Program-made: the position numbers and the translations under genes
The notes under the pieces: model-generated
What the model saw: the letters and a program-made list of their open reading frames with translations, nothing else
What the model was told of the DNA's origin: nothing
The model's database searches: none
Assembly: GCA_017051695.1 (NCBI GenBank)
Contig: JAFIDK010000001.1
Span: 868,001-932,000 of the forward strand
Source of the DNA: Algoriphagus aestuarii
Lineage (GTDB): Bacteria > Bacteroidota > Bacteroidia > Cytophagales > Cyclobacteriaceae
DNA length: 64,000 nucleotides
Reading direction: 5' to 3'
Shown: positions 54,324 through 62,879 of the stretch, one piece after another
Position numbering within the stretch: position 1 is the stretch's first letter
Layout of the letters: every line of letters starts with the position of its first letter

Positions 54324-56729
54324 ATGAAAAGAGCCATAAAAAATGTCGCCATTTTAGGTTCAGGAGTGATGGGATCACGAATTGCCTGTCATTTTGCGAA
54401 CATCGGTGTGCAAGTACTTTTACTGGATATTGTCCCTTTCGAATTGACAGAGGATGAACAAAAGAAAGGCTTGACCAAAGAACATCCAGCAGTCAAAAAC
54501 AGAATTGTCACCACTGCCCTGCAAAGTACCTTGAAAGCGAATCCTTCTCCTATCTATGATAAAGAATTTGCCTCAAGGATCACCACAGGAAATTTTGACG
54601 ATGATCTTCCTAAAATCAAAGACTATGATTTGGTAATGGAAGTGGTCGTGGAGCGATTGGATATCAAACAATCGCTTTTTGAAAAAGTGGAAAAATACAG
54701 AAAACCAGGCTCGCTGATCACCTCCAATACCTCCGGAATCCCAATGCATATGATGTGTGAAGGAAGATCTGAGGATTTTCAGGAGAATTTTGCCGGAACT
54801 CACTTTTTCAATCCTCCTCGTTATTTGAGATTGTTGGAGATCATCCCAGGTCCGAAAACTAAACCTGAAATCATCGATTTCTTAATGGATTATGGTGATA
54901 AATTTTTAGGAAAGGAAACCGTTCTATGTAAAGACACTCCTGCTTTTATTGCAAACCGAATCGGAGTTTATGCGATCATCTCTGCCATGCACGCCATTGA
55001 AAAAATGGGCATGGGAGTTTCTGAAGTGGATAAACTGACTGGTACCATCATCGGGAGAGCCAAGTCAGCGACATTTAGAACAATGGATGTCGTCGGATTG
55101 GATACCACTGTCAATGTGGCCAATAATCTGTACAAAGCTTTGCCTCAGGATGAATCCAGAGAAAAATTCAAACTTCCAAAAATCGTCGAAGTACTCTATA
55201 ACAATAAATGGTATGGTGATAAAACGGGTCAAGGATATTTCAAAATGATCCGACACAAGGATGGTAGAAAAGAACTTAAAGAAATAGATTTCAATACGTT
55301 TGAATACAAAGATGTTGAGAAACCGAGTTTTAAGGCTTTGGAGGCCTCTAAAGGGATTGAAAATCTAAAAGAACGAATCAAATTCCTAGTCAATTTTGAT
55401 GATCGTGCCGGTGAATTCTACAGGACTACTTTTTATGATTTATTCAGATACTGTTCTAATAGAATCCCGGAAATTTCCGACGAACTCTATCGTATCGATC
55501 AAGCTGTCAGTGCTGGTTTTGGATGGGAATATGGACCATTTGAAAACTGGGACATTTTAGGTGTTAAAGAAACTGTGGAGAAAATGGAAGCTGCGGGAGA
55601 AAAACCGGCAGCTTGGGTTTATGAAATGCTGGAAGCAGGAAATGAGTCCTTTTACAAAGTCATAAAAGGTAAAAAGCACTATTACGATATACCTAGCAAA
55701 ACCTACCTGGAAATACCTGGAATAGAGGATTTCATCATTTTGGATACCTTAAAATCTGCCGGAAAAAAAGTTTGGGGCAATGCTGGAAGCACAGTATATG
55801 ATATGGGAGATGATGTGATCGGATTGGAATTTCATACTAAAATGAACTCCATGGGATCTGAAGTCATCGAAGGAATCAACACAGCAATTGGAATGGCGGA
55901 GAAATCCTACAAAGGCTTGGTAATAGGAAATGAAGGAGCCAATTTCTCTGCTGGAGCTAATCTGGCAATGTTATTCATGTTTGCCGGGGATCAGGATTTC
56001 GATGAGATCAATTTGATGATCGCTCAATTCCAAAATACCATGTTGCGGGCAAGATTTTCTTCTGTACCTGTGGTAGTCGCTCCTCATAACATGGCTTTGG
56101 GAGGTGGATGTGAACTTTCGCTTCATTCTGATCATGTGCAGGCGCATGCGGAATTATACATGGGATTAGTAGAAGTCGGTGTGGGATTGATTCCTGCAGG
56201 TGGTGGAACCAAGGAAATGACTTTGAGATTTTCAAATAGCCTGATCAATGGCGATGTAGAATTGAATCAACTGCAAGAGTACTTTATGAACATAGCCATG
56301 GCAAAAGCTTCTACTTCTGCACAAGAAGCGAAGAATTTAGGCTACTTGAGAAAGAGTGATGGCATTACTCTGAATAGAAAAAGACAATTAGCAGATGCAA
56401 AAGCTAAAGTTTTGTCGCTTTATGATGAGGGCTATACCCAGCCAATTGAGCAAAAAAACATCAAAGTTTTAGGTAAATCTTCTTTGGCGCTATTTGAAGC
56501 AGGTATAACAGGGATGCGTTATGGTGCATACATTTCCGAGCATGATGCCAAAATCGCTAAAAAATTAGCTTGGGTAATGTCAGGTGGAGATCTGTCTTCT
56601 CCTACTGAAGTTTCAGAGCGCTATTTATTGGATTTGGAACGAGAGGCATTTTTGAGTTTGACTGGGGAGAAAAAGACCCTTGAGCGAATTCATAGCATTC
56701 TATTCAAGGGTAAACCTTTGAGAAACTAA
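54324..56729 (+). CDS. 3-hydroxyacyl-CoA dehydrogenase / enoyl-CoA hydratase fusion (FadN-like)
   Basis: The 801-residue protein has the dehydrogenase part first, NVAILGSGVMGSRIACHFANIGVQVLLLDI (about 7-36), a middle FFNPPRYLRLLEIIPGPKT, and a C-terminal crotonase part with GNEGANFSAGANLAMLFMFAG (about 533-553) and MALGGGCELSLHSD. The order dehydrogenase then hydratase is that of Bacillus FadN, not E. coli FadB. It performs the hydration and oxidation steps of beta-oxidation. The thiolase gene follows 48 bp on. Confidence 0.94.
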   Translation: MKRAIKNVAILGSGVMGSRIACHFANIGVQVLLLDIVPFELTEDEQKKGLTKEHPAVKNRIVTTALQSTLKANPSPIYDKEFASRITTGNFDDDLPKIKDYDLVMEVVVERLDIKQSLFEKVEKYRKPGSLITSNTSGIPMHMMCEGRSEDFQENFAGTHFFNPPRYLRLLEIIPGPKTKPEIIDFLMDYGDKFLGKETVLCKDTPAFIANRIGVYAIISAMHAIEKMGMGVSEVDKLTGTIIGRAKSATFRTMDVVGLDTTVNVANNLYKALPQDESREKFKLPKIVEVLYNNKWYGDKTGQGYFKMIRHKDGRKELKEIDFNTFEYKDVEKPSFKALEASKGIENLKERIKFLVNFDDRAGEFYRTTFYDLFRYCSNRIPEISDELYRIDQAVSAGFGWEYGPFENWDILGVKETVEKMEAAGEKPAAWVYEMLEAGNESFYKVIKGKKHYYDIPSKTYLEIPGIEDFIILDTLKSAGKKVWGNAGSTVYDMGDDVIGLEFHTKMNSMGSEVIEGINTAIGMAEKSYKGLVIGNEGANFSAGANLAMLFMFAGDQDFDEINLMIAQFQNTMLRARFSSVPVVVAPHNMALGGGCELSLHSDHVQAHAELYMGLVEVGVGLIPAGGGTKEMTLRFSNSLINGDVELNQLQEYFMNIAMAKASTSAQEAKNLGYLRKSDGITLNRKRQLADAKAKVLSLYDEGYTQPIEQKNIKVLGKSSLALFEAGITGMRYGAYISEHDAKIAKKLAWVMSGGDLSSPTEVSERYLLDLEREAFLSLTGEKKTLERIHSILFKGKPLRN

Positions 56730-56777
56730 AAAGAAAAGCGCATCACGTATCTCAAAAATCAAAAAAACGCAATAAAC

Positions 56778-57953
56778 ATGGAAGCATATATAGTAAACGG
56801 ATATAGATCAGCAGTTGGAAAAGCAAAAAAAGGGGGCTTTAGATTTTATAGATCTGATGATTTGGCTGCGGATGTGATCACACATCTGATCGCTAATACA
56901 CCAGGGCTCGAAACTAAGCATGTCGACGATTTGATCGTAGGAAATGCTGTGCCTGAGGCCGAACAAGGCATGCAAATGGGAAGAATGATATCTCTCCTTG
57001 CTTTGGGAGTTGAAAATCCCGGCTTCATCATTAACCGATATTGTGGCTCAGGGTTGGAAGCCATTGCTTTGGCAGTGGGAAAAATCAAAGCAGGTATGGC
57101 GGATTGTATCATCGCAGGTGGCACAGAAAGCATGTCGCTTGTCCCAATGATGGGATACAAAACCGCATTGAACTATAAAATTGCCACTGAGCATCCATCC
57201 TACTACATCAGTATGGGATTGACTGCAGAAGAATTGGCAAAAGAATATAGCATTACCCGCGAGGAATCTGATGCCTTTTCAGTGAAGTCCCATGAAAAGG
57301 CTTTGGCGGCCATTGCAGCCGGAAAATTCAAAGATGAAATAGTACCTGTAGAGGTAGAAGAAACATACCTGGATGAAAAAGGCAAAAAGAAAACCAGGAA
57401 ATATGTAGTCGATACAGACGAAGGGCCTAGACCTGGAACTACCATGGAGGTTTTATCAGGATTGAAACCAGCCTTTAAAAATGGTGGACAAGTGACGGCA
57501 GGAAATTCTTCGCAAACTTCGGACGGAGCGGCTTTTGTCGTGGTGATGTCAGAAAGACTCATGAAATCTCTAAATCTTGACCCTGTCGCAAAACTTCTAT
57601 CTTATAGTGTAGCTGGTGTTGACCCAAGAATCATGGGTATTGGTCCGAAAGAAGCTGTGCCGAAAGCCTTGAAACAGGCAGGACTAACCCTGAATGACAT
57701 TGATTTGATAGAATTAAATGAGGCTTTTGCAGCTCAGGGGTTGGCAGTAATGAAATCCTTGGACATGAATCCGGATATCGTCAATGTAAATGGCGGAGCA
57801 GTTGCATTGGGTCATCCACTGGGATGTACTGGAGCAAAGCTTTCTGTGCAGATGTTTAACGAGCTTCGAAGACAAAATAAAAAATACGGCCTCGTGACAG
57901 CATGTGTCGGAGGTGGTCAAGGAGTAGCCGGAGTCTATGAATTGTTAAAATAA
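56778..57953 (+). CDS. fadA: Acetyl-CoA acyltransferase (thiolase)
   Basis: This 391-residue thiolase has the nucleophile Cys89 in NRYCGSGLEAIALA, the GNSSQTSDGAAFVVVMSE segment, the base in VALGHPLGCTGAK and the second Cys region ACVGGGQGVAGVY at the end. It performs the last, thiolytic step of beta-oxidation. Confidence 0.95.
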   Translation: MEAYIVNGYRSAVGKAKKGGFRFYRSDDLAADVITHLIANTPGLETKHVDDLIVGNAVPEAEQGMQMGRMISLLALGVENPGFIINRYCGSGLEAIALAVGKIKAGMADCIIAGGTESMSLVPMMGYKTALNYKIATEHPSYYISMGLTAEELAKEYSITREESDAFSVKSHEKALAAIAAGKFKDEIVPVEVEETYLDEKGKKKTRKYVVDTDEGPRPGTTMEVLSGLKPAFKNGGQVTAGNSSQTSDGAAFVVVMSERLMKSLNLDPVAKLLSYSVAGVDPRIMGIGPKEAVPKALKQAGLTLNDIDLIELNEAFAAQGLAVMKSLDMNPDIVNVNGGAVALGHPLGCTGAKLSVQMFNELRRQNKKYGLVTACVGGGQGVAGVYELLK

Positions 57954-57998
57954 ATGCAGACAGATTGAGACCTTTTAAAAAGTAAAAAATTCACCCAT

Positions 57999-59792
57999 AT
58001 GGCAACGATAACAAAATCAATTAAAGGAGGAGAATTCCTGATCAGAGAAACTGCCGCTCAGGAGATTTTTATTCCAGAGGAATATTCCGAAGAGCAGAAG
58101 ATGATGGCTCAGGCTTGTCAGGACTTTATCGATACAGAAATCACTCCAAATATCGAGGAGATTGACAGCATGAAAAATCCCGATCTGGTTCCTTCTATTT
58201 TCAAAAAAGCTGGGGAATTGGGTCTTTTAGGCATTTCTGTTCCAGAGGAATATGGAGGAATGGGGATGAACTTTGTGACTTCCATGTTGATCGCCGATAT
58301 TATTGGGTCAGCAGGTTCATTTTCTACCACATATGGAGCACATACGGGTATAGGTACCTTGCCGATTCTTTATTATGGTTCAGAAGAGCAAAAGCAGAAA
58401 TACCTTCCTAAACTAGCTACAGGAGAATGGGCTGCATGTTATTGTCTGACTGAACCTGATGCAGGTTCGGATGCAAACAGTGGTAAAACCAAAGCAGAAC
58501 TGACTGCAGACGGTAAACATTATCTGATCAACGGGCAGAAAATGTGGATTTCCAATGCAGGATTTGCTGACCTTTTTATTGTCTTTGCCAAAATAGAAGA
58601 TGATAAAAACCTGACTGCATTCATCGTCGAAAAGACTTTTGGTGGCATCACCATTAATGAGGAGGAGAAAAAGATGGGTATCAAAGGTTCTTCTACCCGA
58701 CAGGTATTCTTCAACGATTGCAAAGTGCCTGTTGAAAACATGCTCTCTGAGCGTCAAAATGGATTTAAGATAGCAGTGAATATCTTAAACATAGGAAGAA
58801 TTAAATTAGGCTCTGGAATTCTAGGTGGTGTTAGAGAAGTAACCACAAAATCAATTAAATATTCTACTGAAAGAAAGCAATTCGGAGTAAGCATTAATAC
58901 GTTTGGAGCGATCAAATCCAAGTTGGCCGAAATGGCCATTCGAACCTACGTTTCGGAATCCCTTTGCTATCGTGCTGGCCAGGATATCGAAGAGCAAATC
59001 AACGCTTTTGTAGCTGAAGGAATGGATGAAAGTGAGGCTAAATTAAAAGGGGTGGAAGCTTTTGCGATGGAATGTGCTATTGCTAAAATCCATGGTTCTG
59101 AGGTTTTGGATTACGTAGTGGATCAGGGAGTTCAGATCTATGGTGGAATGGGCTACTCGGCAGAAGCTCCTATGGAAAGAGCCTATCGTGATGCTCGAAT
59201 TGCAAGAATTTACGAGGGGACCAATGAAATCAACCGGATGTTGATGATTGGCATGCTTTTAAAAAGAGCAATGAAGGGGGAAATCAACTTATTTGAACCT
59301 GCCATGGCTGTATCGGCTGAATTGACATCGGTTCCTTCTTTTGAAACCATTGATACTTCCGAATTATTTGCATCAGAAAAAGAAGTGCTGAAGAAGTTGA
59401 AAAAAGTATTCTTGATGGTTGGCGGTAAGGCAGCGATGGCACTTCAGGATAAAATTGAAGACGAACAAGAAATCATGATGAATCTTGCGGATGTGATGAT
59501 TGAGATCTATGCCGCAGAATCAGCGATTCTCAGAGCGGAAAAACTGGTAGGAATCAAAGGAGAATCTGCTTGTTCACATCAAATCGCCATGAGTCAAGTT
59601 TATCTGGCTGAGGCCGTGGATAAAATCAATGCAGCTGCCAAAGAAGCGATTGCAAGTTTCACCAAAGGAGATGAGCAAAAAGTGATGCTGATGGGATTAA
59701 AGCGATTTACCAAGGCAGATTTGGTGAATACCAAGGAACTGAGAAGACAAATAGCCGACTATATGATCGAGCAAGGAAAATACCCATTTTAA
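57999..59792 (+). CDS. Acyl-CoA dehydrogenase (FadE-like)
   Basis: The 597-residue protein has the flavin-dehydrogenase motifs CYCLTEPDAGSDANSGKTKA (about 147-166), KMWISNAGFADLFIVFAK and YRDARIARIYEGTNEINRMLM. The last contains the Glu base region. It is longer than the usual 380 residues by a C-terminal helical extension of about 170, as in Bacillus FadE. It performs the first oxidation of beta-oxidation, passing electrons to electron transfer flavoprotein. It ends the operon, and a terminator follows. Confidence 0.95.
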   Translation: MATITKSIKGGEFLIRETAAQEIFIPEEYSEEQKMMAQACQDFIDTEITPNIEEIDSMKNPDLVPSIFKKAGELGLLGISVPEEYGGMGMNFVTSMLIADIIGSAGSFSTTYGAHTGIGTLPILYYGSEEQKQKYLPKLATGEWAACYCLTEPDAGSDANSGKTKAELTADGKHYLINGQKMWISNAGFADLFIVFAKIEDDKNLTAFIVEKTFGGITINEEEKKMGIKGSSTRQVFFNDCKVPVENMLSERQNGFKIAVNILNIGRIKLGSGILGGVREVTTKSIKYSTERKQFGVSINTFGAIKSKLAEMAIRTYVSESLCYRAGQDIEEQINAFVAEGMDESEAKLKGVEAFAMECAIAKIHGSEVLDYVVDQGVQIYGGMGYSAEAPMERAYRDARIARIYEGTNEINRMLMIGMLLKRAMKGEINLFEPAMAVSAELTSVPSFETIDTSELFASEKEVLKKLKKVFLMVGGKAAMALQDKIEDEQEIMMNLADVMIEIYAAESAILRAEKLVGIKGESACSHQIAMSQVYLAEAVDKINAAAKEAIASFTKGDEQKVMLMGLKRFTKADLVNTKELRRQIADYMIEQGKYPF

Positions 59793-59813
59793 CGAAACAG
59801 GGATTAATTGGGG

Positions 59814-59845
59814 AAACCTCTGGTACTTTGTGCCAGAGGTTTTTT
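59814..59845 (+). terminator. Rho-independent terminator of the fad operon
   Basis: A 13-bp stem with one G-U pair (59814-59826 with 59830-59842, core AACCTCTGG) around three bases is followed by Ts. It lies 21 bp after the acyl-CoA dehydrogenase stop. Confidence 0.92.
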
Positions 59846-60104
59846 GTTGAAAAATAGCTCTCTGTGAAAAATTTAGGTCTATCTACTTTAAGAAATTTTA
59901 CTTCAGTTAGGTTTCAATTAAGTTTCAGGAAAAATTCAACCCTGGTTTATCAAGTAAACGTATCATTTTGGGTATCGTGAGGCATTTATAGCTATTGTTA
60001 TTTATTAAAATGAATAGCGATTTTGAACCAAGAATTCAAAATAATTTCATTTTCTTTTGAAGAATACTAATTTTTTTAGCTTTTCCTTATAAATTTGACC
60101 TGGA

Positions 60105-60133
60105 CCTCGGCTATTCCTGAGCCGGGATTTTTT
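60105..60133 (+). terminator. Terminator-like hairpin in the kdgK leader
   Basis: CTCGGCT and AGCCGGG (60106-60112 with 60120-60126, one G-U) form a stem followed by A and six T residues. There is no gene before it since the fad terminator 260 bp earlier, so it may end a small RNA or act as an attenuator for kdgK. Confidence 0.6.
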
Positions 60134-60183
60134 CTCGACAATCCTTTTATATTTTCTTAAAACCAGTCAAAATCAAGTTTTTG

Positions 60184-61179
60184 ATGAAAAAACGTATTGT
60201 CACGCTTGGAGAAGTCTTGCTTAGACTTTCTACTCCAAGCCATTATCGATTTATTAAATCCAACACTTTCGAATCTGAATATGGAGGAGCCGAAGCAAAT
60301 GTAGCGGTTTCACTAGCCATGATGGGCTGCTCAACCGCACATGTTACGGCTTTACCTGAGAATGATCTAGGAATAGTTGCTAAAAAGTCTTTACAGTTTC
60401 ATGGAGTAGATACCTCCTATGTTTACCACGATGCTGGTAGAATGGGGCTATATTTTGTAGAAAATGGGTCTATGCAAAGGTCCTCCAAAATCATTTATGA
60501 TAGATTTGATTCCGTATTTGCCCAATACGACTTTGCCAATTTAGATTGGGAAAAAATATTCGAAGGTGCGGATTGGTTTCATTGGACAGGTATAACTCCT
60601 GCTATTTCAGCCTCTGCTGCTGCAGTATGTAAAGAGGCAATTTTGGCAGCAGGTAAAATGAATATAAAAATCAGTGCTGATATCAATTATCGAAGGAATC
60701 TCTGGCAATATGGAAAAAGCCCCTTGGAAGTAATGCCTGAATTAATTGAACCCTCTCATTTAATTATCGCGGGTTTGACAGACTTTGAAAACTGTATGGG
60801 AATAGAATCCAATGATTTTGAAGCAGCCTGTATGCAGGCAAAAGCACGATGCCCTAACCTTCATTATGTGTCTACAACTAGCAGAAAGTCAGTGAGCGCA
60901 TCCCATAATAAATTAAAAGGAAAACTATGGAATGGCACAGAACTGATAAAGACAAAATCATACCAAATGACACATATTGTAGATCGGATAGGCGGTGGAG
61001 ATGCGTTTATGGCAGGTTTGATTTATGGTTTACTGCATTTTGAAGATCAAGAGGCGATCAATTTTGCGTTAGCCGCTTCTGTACTAAAACATTCTATACC
61101 TGGTGATGCCAATTTGGTAACACTAGAAGAGGTAAAACAATTATTGAGTGGTGAAAATATTGGAAAATTATTGAGATAA
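60184..61179 (+). CDS. kdgK: 2-keto-3-deoxygluconate kinase (PfkB family)
   Basis: From the ATG at 60184 (331 residues) it has the sugar-kinase start KRIVTLGEVLLRLSTPSHYRF and EYGGAEANVAVSLAMMGC (about 34-51), and the anion-hole motif VDRIGGGDAFMAGLIYGLL near the C-terminus with the catalytic Asp. The neighbouring KDPG aldolase supports 2-keto-3-deoxygluconate as substrate, giving KDPG. It lies one base before the aldolase start. Confidence 0.9.
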   Translation: MKKRIVTLGEVLLRLSTPSHYRFIKSNTFESEYGGAEANVAVSLAMMGCSTAHVTALPENDLGIVAKKSLQFHGVDTSYVYHDAGRMGLYFVENGSMQRSSKIIYDRFDSVFAQYDFANLDWEKIFEGADWFHWTGITPAISASAAAVCKEAILAAGKMNIKISADINYRRNLWQYGKSPLEVMPELIEPSHLIIAGLTDFENCMGIESNDFEAACMQAKARCPNLHYVSTTSRKSVSASHNKLKGKLWNGTELIKTKSYQMTHIVDRIGGGDAFMAGLIYGLLHFEDQEAINFALAASVLKHSIPGDANLVTLEEVKQLLSGENIGKLLR

Positions 61180-61180
61180 G

Positions 61181-61840
61181 ATGGAAAATTTACATTCAGA
61201 TTTAATTCAGAAAATGACAAATACAGGGATTATCCCTGTTTTTAACCATCAGGATATTTCGGTGGTCAAAGAGGTATTAGACGCTTGCTACAAAGGTGGA
61301 ATTAGAGTTTTTGAATTTACCAATAGAAGCAAAAACTCTATTGAAATATTTAGAGAATTGAAAGAATATGCAGCCAAATATCCTGATTTATTCTTGGGAA
61401 TAGGCACGATATTCACTGTGGTTGAAGCGGATAAATTCCTGGAGATCGGAGCAGATTTTATTGTTTCTCCTGCATATATTGAAGAGGTAGCCAGGTATTG
61501 TTATGGTCAAGGGGCATTTTGGATACCAGGATGTGGTACGATGACCGAAATCCATCAGGCAAAGAAAATGGGAGCGATTTTAATAAAGGTCTTTCCTGGA
61601 AATGTACTTGGTCCTGAGTTTGTCACTGCAGCCAAATCAGTGTTTCCAGATATCCATTTTATGCCTACCGGAGGAGTCGAACCTACTCAACAAAATTTGT
61701 CTGCATGGTATAATGCAGGGGTAACTTGTGTAGGTATGGGGTCCCAACTTTTTAAGAAAGATTGGGTGGAAGAGAAAGCCTATGATAGAATATGTGAAGA
61801 GGTTGAAAAGACCATACAATTAATTCGATCCTTTAAATAA
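61181..61840 (+). CDS. eda: KDPG / 4-hydroxy-2-oxoglutarate aldolase
   Basis: The 219-residue class I aldolase has Glu45 in RVFEFTNRS, the Schiff-base Lys136 in AILIKVFPGNVLGPEF and TGGVEPTQQNLSAWYNAG near the end. It splits KDPG to pyruvate and glyceraldehyde-3-phosphate. With kdgK it forms the lower part of uronate degradation. A strong terminator follows. Confidence 0.95.
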   Translation: MENLHSDLIQKMTNTGIIPVFNHQDISVVKEVLDACYKGGIRVFEFTNRSKNSIEIFRELKEYAAKYPDLFLGIGTIFTVVEADKFLEIGADFIVSPAYIEEVARYCYGQGAFWIPGCGTMTEIHQAKKMGAILIKVFPGNVLGPEFVTAAKSVFPDIHFMPTGGVEPTQQNLSAWYNAGVTCVGMGSQLFKKDWVEEKAYDRICEEVEKTIQLIRSFK

Positions 61841-61860
61841 GTTGAATTTTAAAAGTTTCA

Positions 61861-61897
61861 AAAAATGAGCTGCTATACCAAGCAGCTCATTTTTTTT
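61861..61897 (+). terminator. Rho-independent terminator after eda
   Basis: ATGAGCTGCT (61865-61874) pairs with AGCAGCTCAT (61881-61890) around six bases, extended by A/T pairing, and is followed by seven more T residues. Confidence 0.95.
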
Positions 61898-61943
61898 ATT
61901 AAAAAGTAAAATAATTTTTGGTGTTCTAATTTTTTTGCTTAAA

Positions 61944-61973
61944 ATTGGTCAACCAATAATTGGTCAACCAATT
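61944..61973. promoter_or_regulatory. Tandem FadR-subfamily GntR operators overlapping the gntR promoter
   Basis: ATTGGTCAACCAAT occurs twice, at 61944-61957 and 61959-61972, 15 bp centre to centre. Each is TTGGT-N2-ACCAA, the TGGTNNACCA-type pattern of FadR-subfamily GntR proteins. The second copy ends 6 bp before the start codon at 61979. Binding would block both transcription and translation start of the regulator. Confidence 0.85.
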
Positions 61974-61978
61974 GAAAT

Positions 61979-62674
61979 ATGGAATTACTTAGCAATTTTA
62001 AGGAAATAAAGCTTGATCATCCTGTAGATATTATCATTGGTCAAATCAGAGACCTGATCATTTCAGGGGAATTGCAAGCGGGAGATAAACTACCTCCTGA
62101 GCGAAAGCTTTCTGAGAGGTTAGGAATAAGCAGAAACTATGTCAGAGAGGCTATCAAGAAGCTTGAATTTTATGGCATTGTCAAAACTCATCCTCAGAGC
62201 GGGACAATCATTGCAGGTTTAGGTATTACTGCCTTGGAAGGATTGATCACAGATGTTTTGAAGATGGAAGGAAGTGATTTTCATTCCTTGATAGAAACCC
62301 GTTTGATCCTGGAAGTACAAACTGCCAAACTAGCTGCTAAGCGGAGAACCAATAAAGATATTGAAGCCCTTCAAGAAGCCTTGGGATTATATGAAAGCAA
62401 GGTAAAATCTGGTGAACAAGCCATTGATGAAGACTTATTGTTTCATATCAAAATTGCTGAGGCAAGCAAAAACAATGTTTTGAAGTCACTCATGCTGATT
62501 GTGACTCCTGATATTTTGATCCATTTCACCAAACATAATGTATGCGGAGGCGGGAAGCCTTTTGGGGCTCTCCAAGAGCATAAAGAAATTTTATCTCATA
62601 TAATCAATCAGGATTCTGCCAAAGCGGAAGAAGCCATGATTGACCATTTGTCTGACATTATAGCAAAAAAATAG
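61979..62674 (+). CDS. GntR family regulator, FadR subfamily
   Basis: This 231-residue protein has an N-terminal winged helix (about 15-75: VDIIIGQIRDLIISGELQAGDKLPPERKLSERLGISRNYVREAIKKLEFYGIVKTHPQSGTI, split here for reading) and a helical FCD domain (about 100-225) with the DEDLLFHIKIAEASKN segment carrying metal/ligand residues. By context the ligand may be 2-keto-3-deoxygluconate or KDPG. It is surrounded by kdgK-eda upstream and a susC downstream. Confidence 0.92.
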   Translation: MELLSNFKEIKLDHPVDIIIGQIRDLIISGELQAGDKLPPERKLSERLGISRNYVREAIKKLEFYGIVKTHPQSGTIIAGLGITALEGLITDVLKMEGSDFHSLIETRLILEVQTAKLAAKRRTNKDIEALQEALGLYESKVKSGEQAIDEDLLFHIKIAEASKNNVLKSLMLIVTPDILIHFTKHNVCGGGKPFGALQEHKEILSHIINQDSAKAEEAMIDHLSDIIAKK

Positions 62675-62695
62675 CTTGCCTATGATAAAAAAAAA

Positions 62696-62712
62696 GGTGG
62701 ATTGAATCCACC
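62696..62712. terminator. Hairpin after the gntR gene
   Basis: GGTGGATT pairs perfectly with AATCCACC around one G, preceded by nine A residues and followed by ATTTTATAA. It lies 21 bp past the gntR stop. The T run is short, so termination on the plus strand may be partial. Confidence 0.65.
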
Positions 62713-62879
62713 ATTTTATAAATCAGGAAAACACTACACTGTAAGATTGTCGAGGTCCTAATCGCGTAGTTCTACCCGATTCGATTCAAATTTACAAAAA
62801 AATTTGGGAACGAATTGATGCGGATTTTCCTGACTAAAAAGAAACTTATCTACCATCATATTTACAATTATTCCCAAAA

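Larger units (their letters stand above)
59793..60183. other. Intergenic region between the fad operon and kdgK
   Basis: This 391-bp gap holds the fad terminator (59814-59845) and, near the far end, a second terminator-like hairpin (60105-60133). Between them I see AT-rich sequence with no reading frame of note. TAAATTTG (60090-60097) fits the Bacteroidota -7 element TAnnTTTG, but no -33 element at the usual distance was found. Confidence 0.6.
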
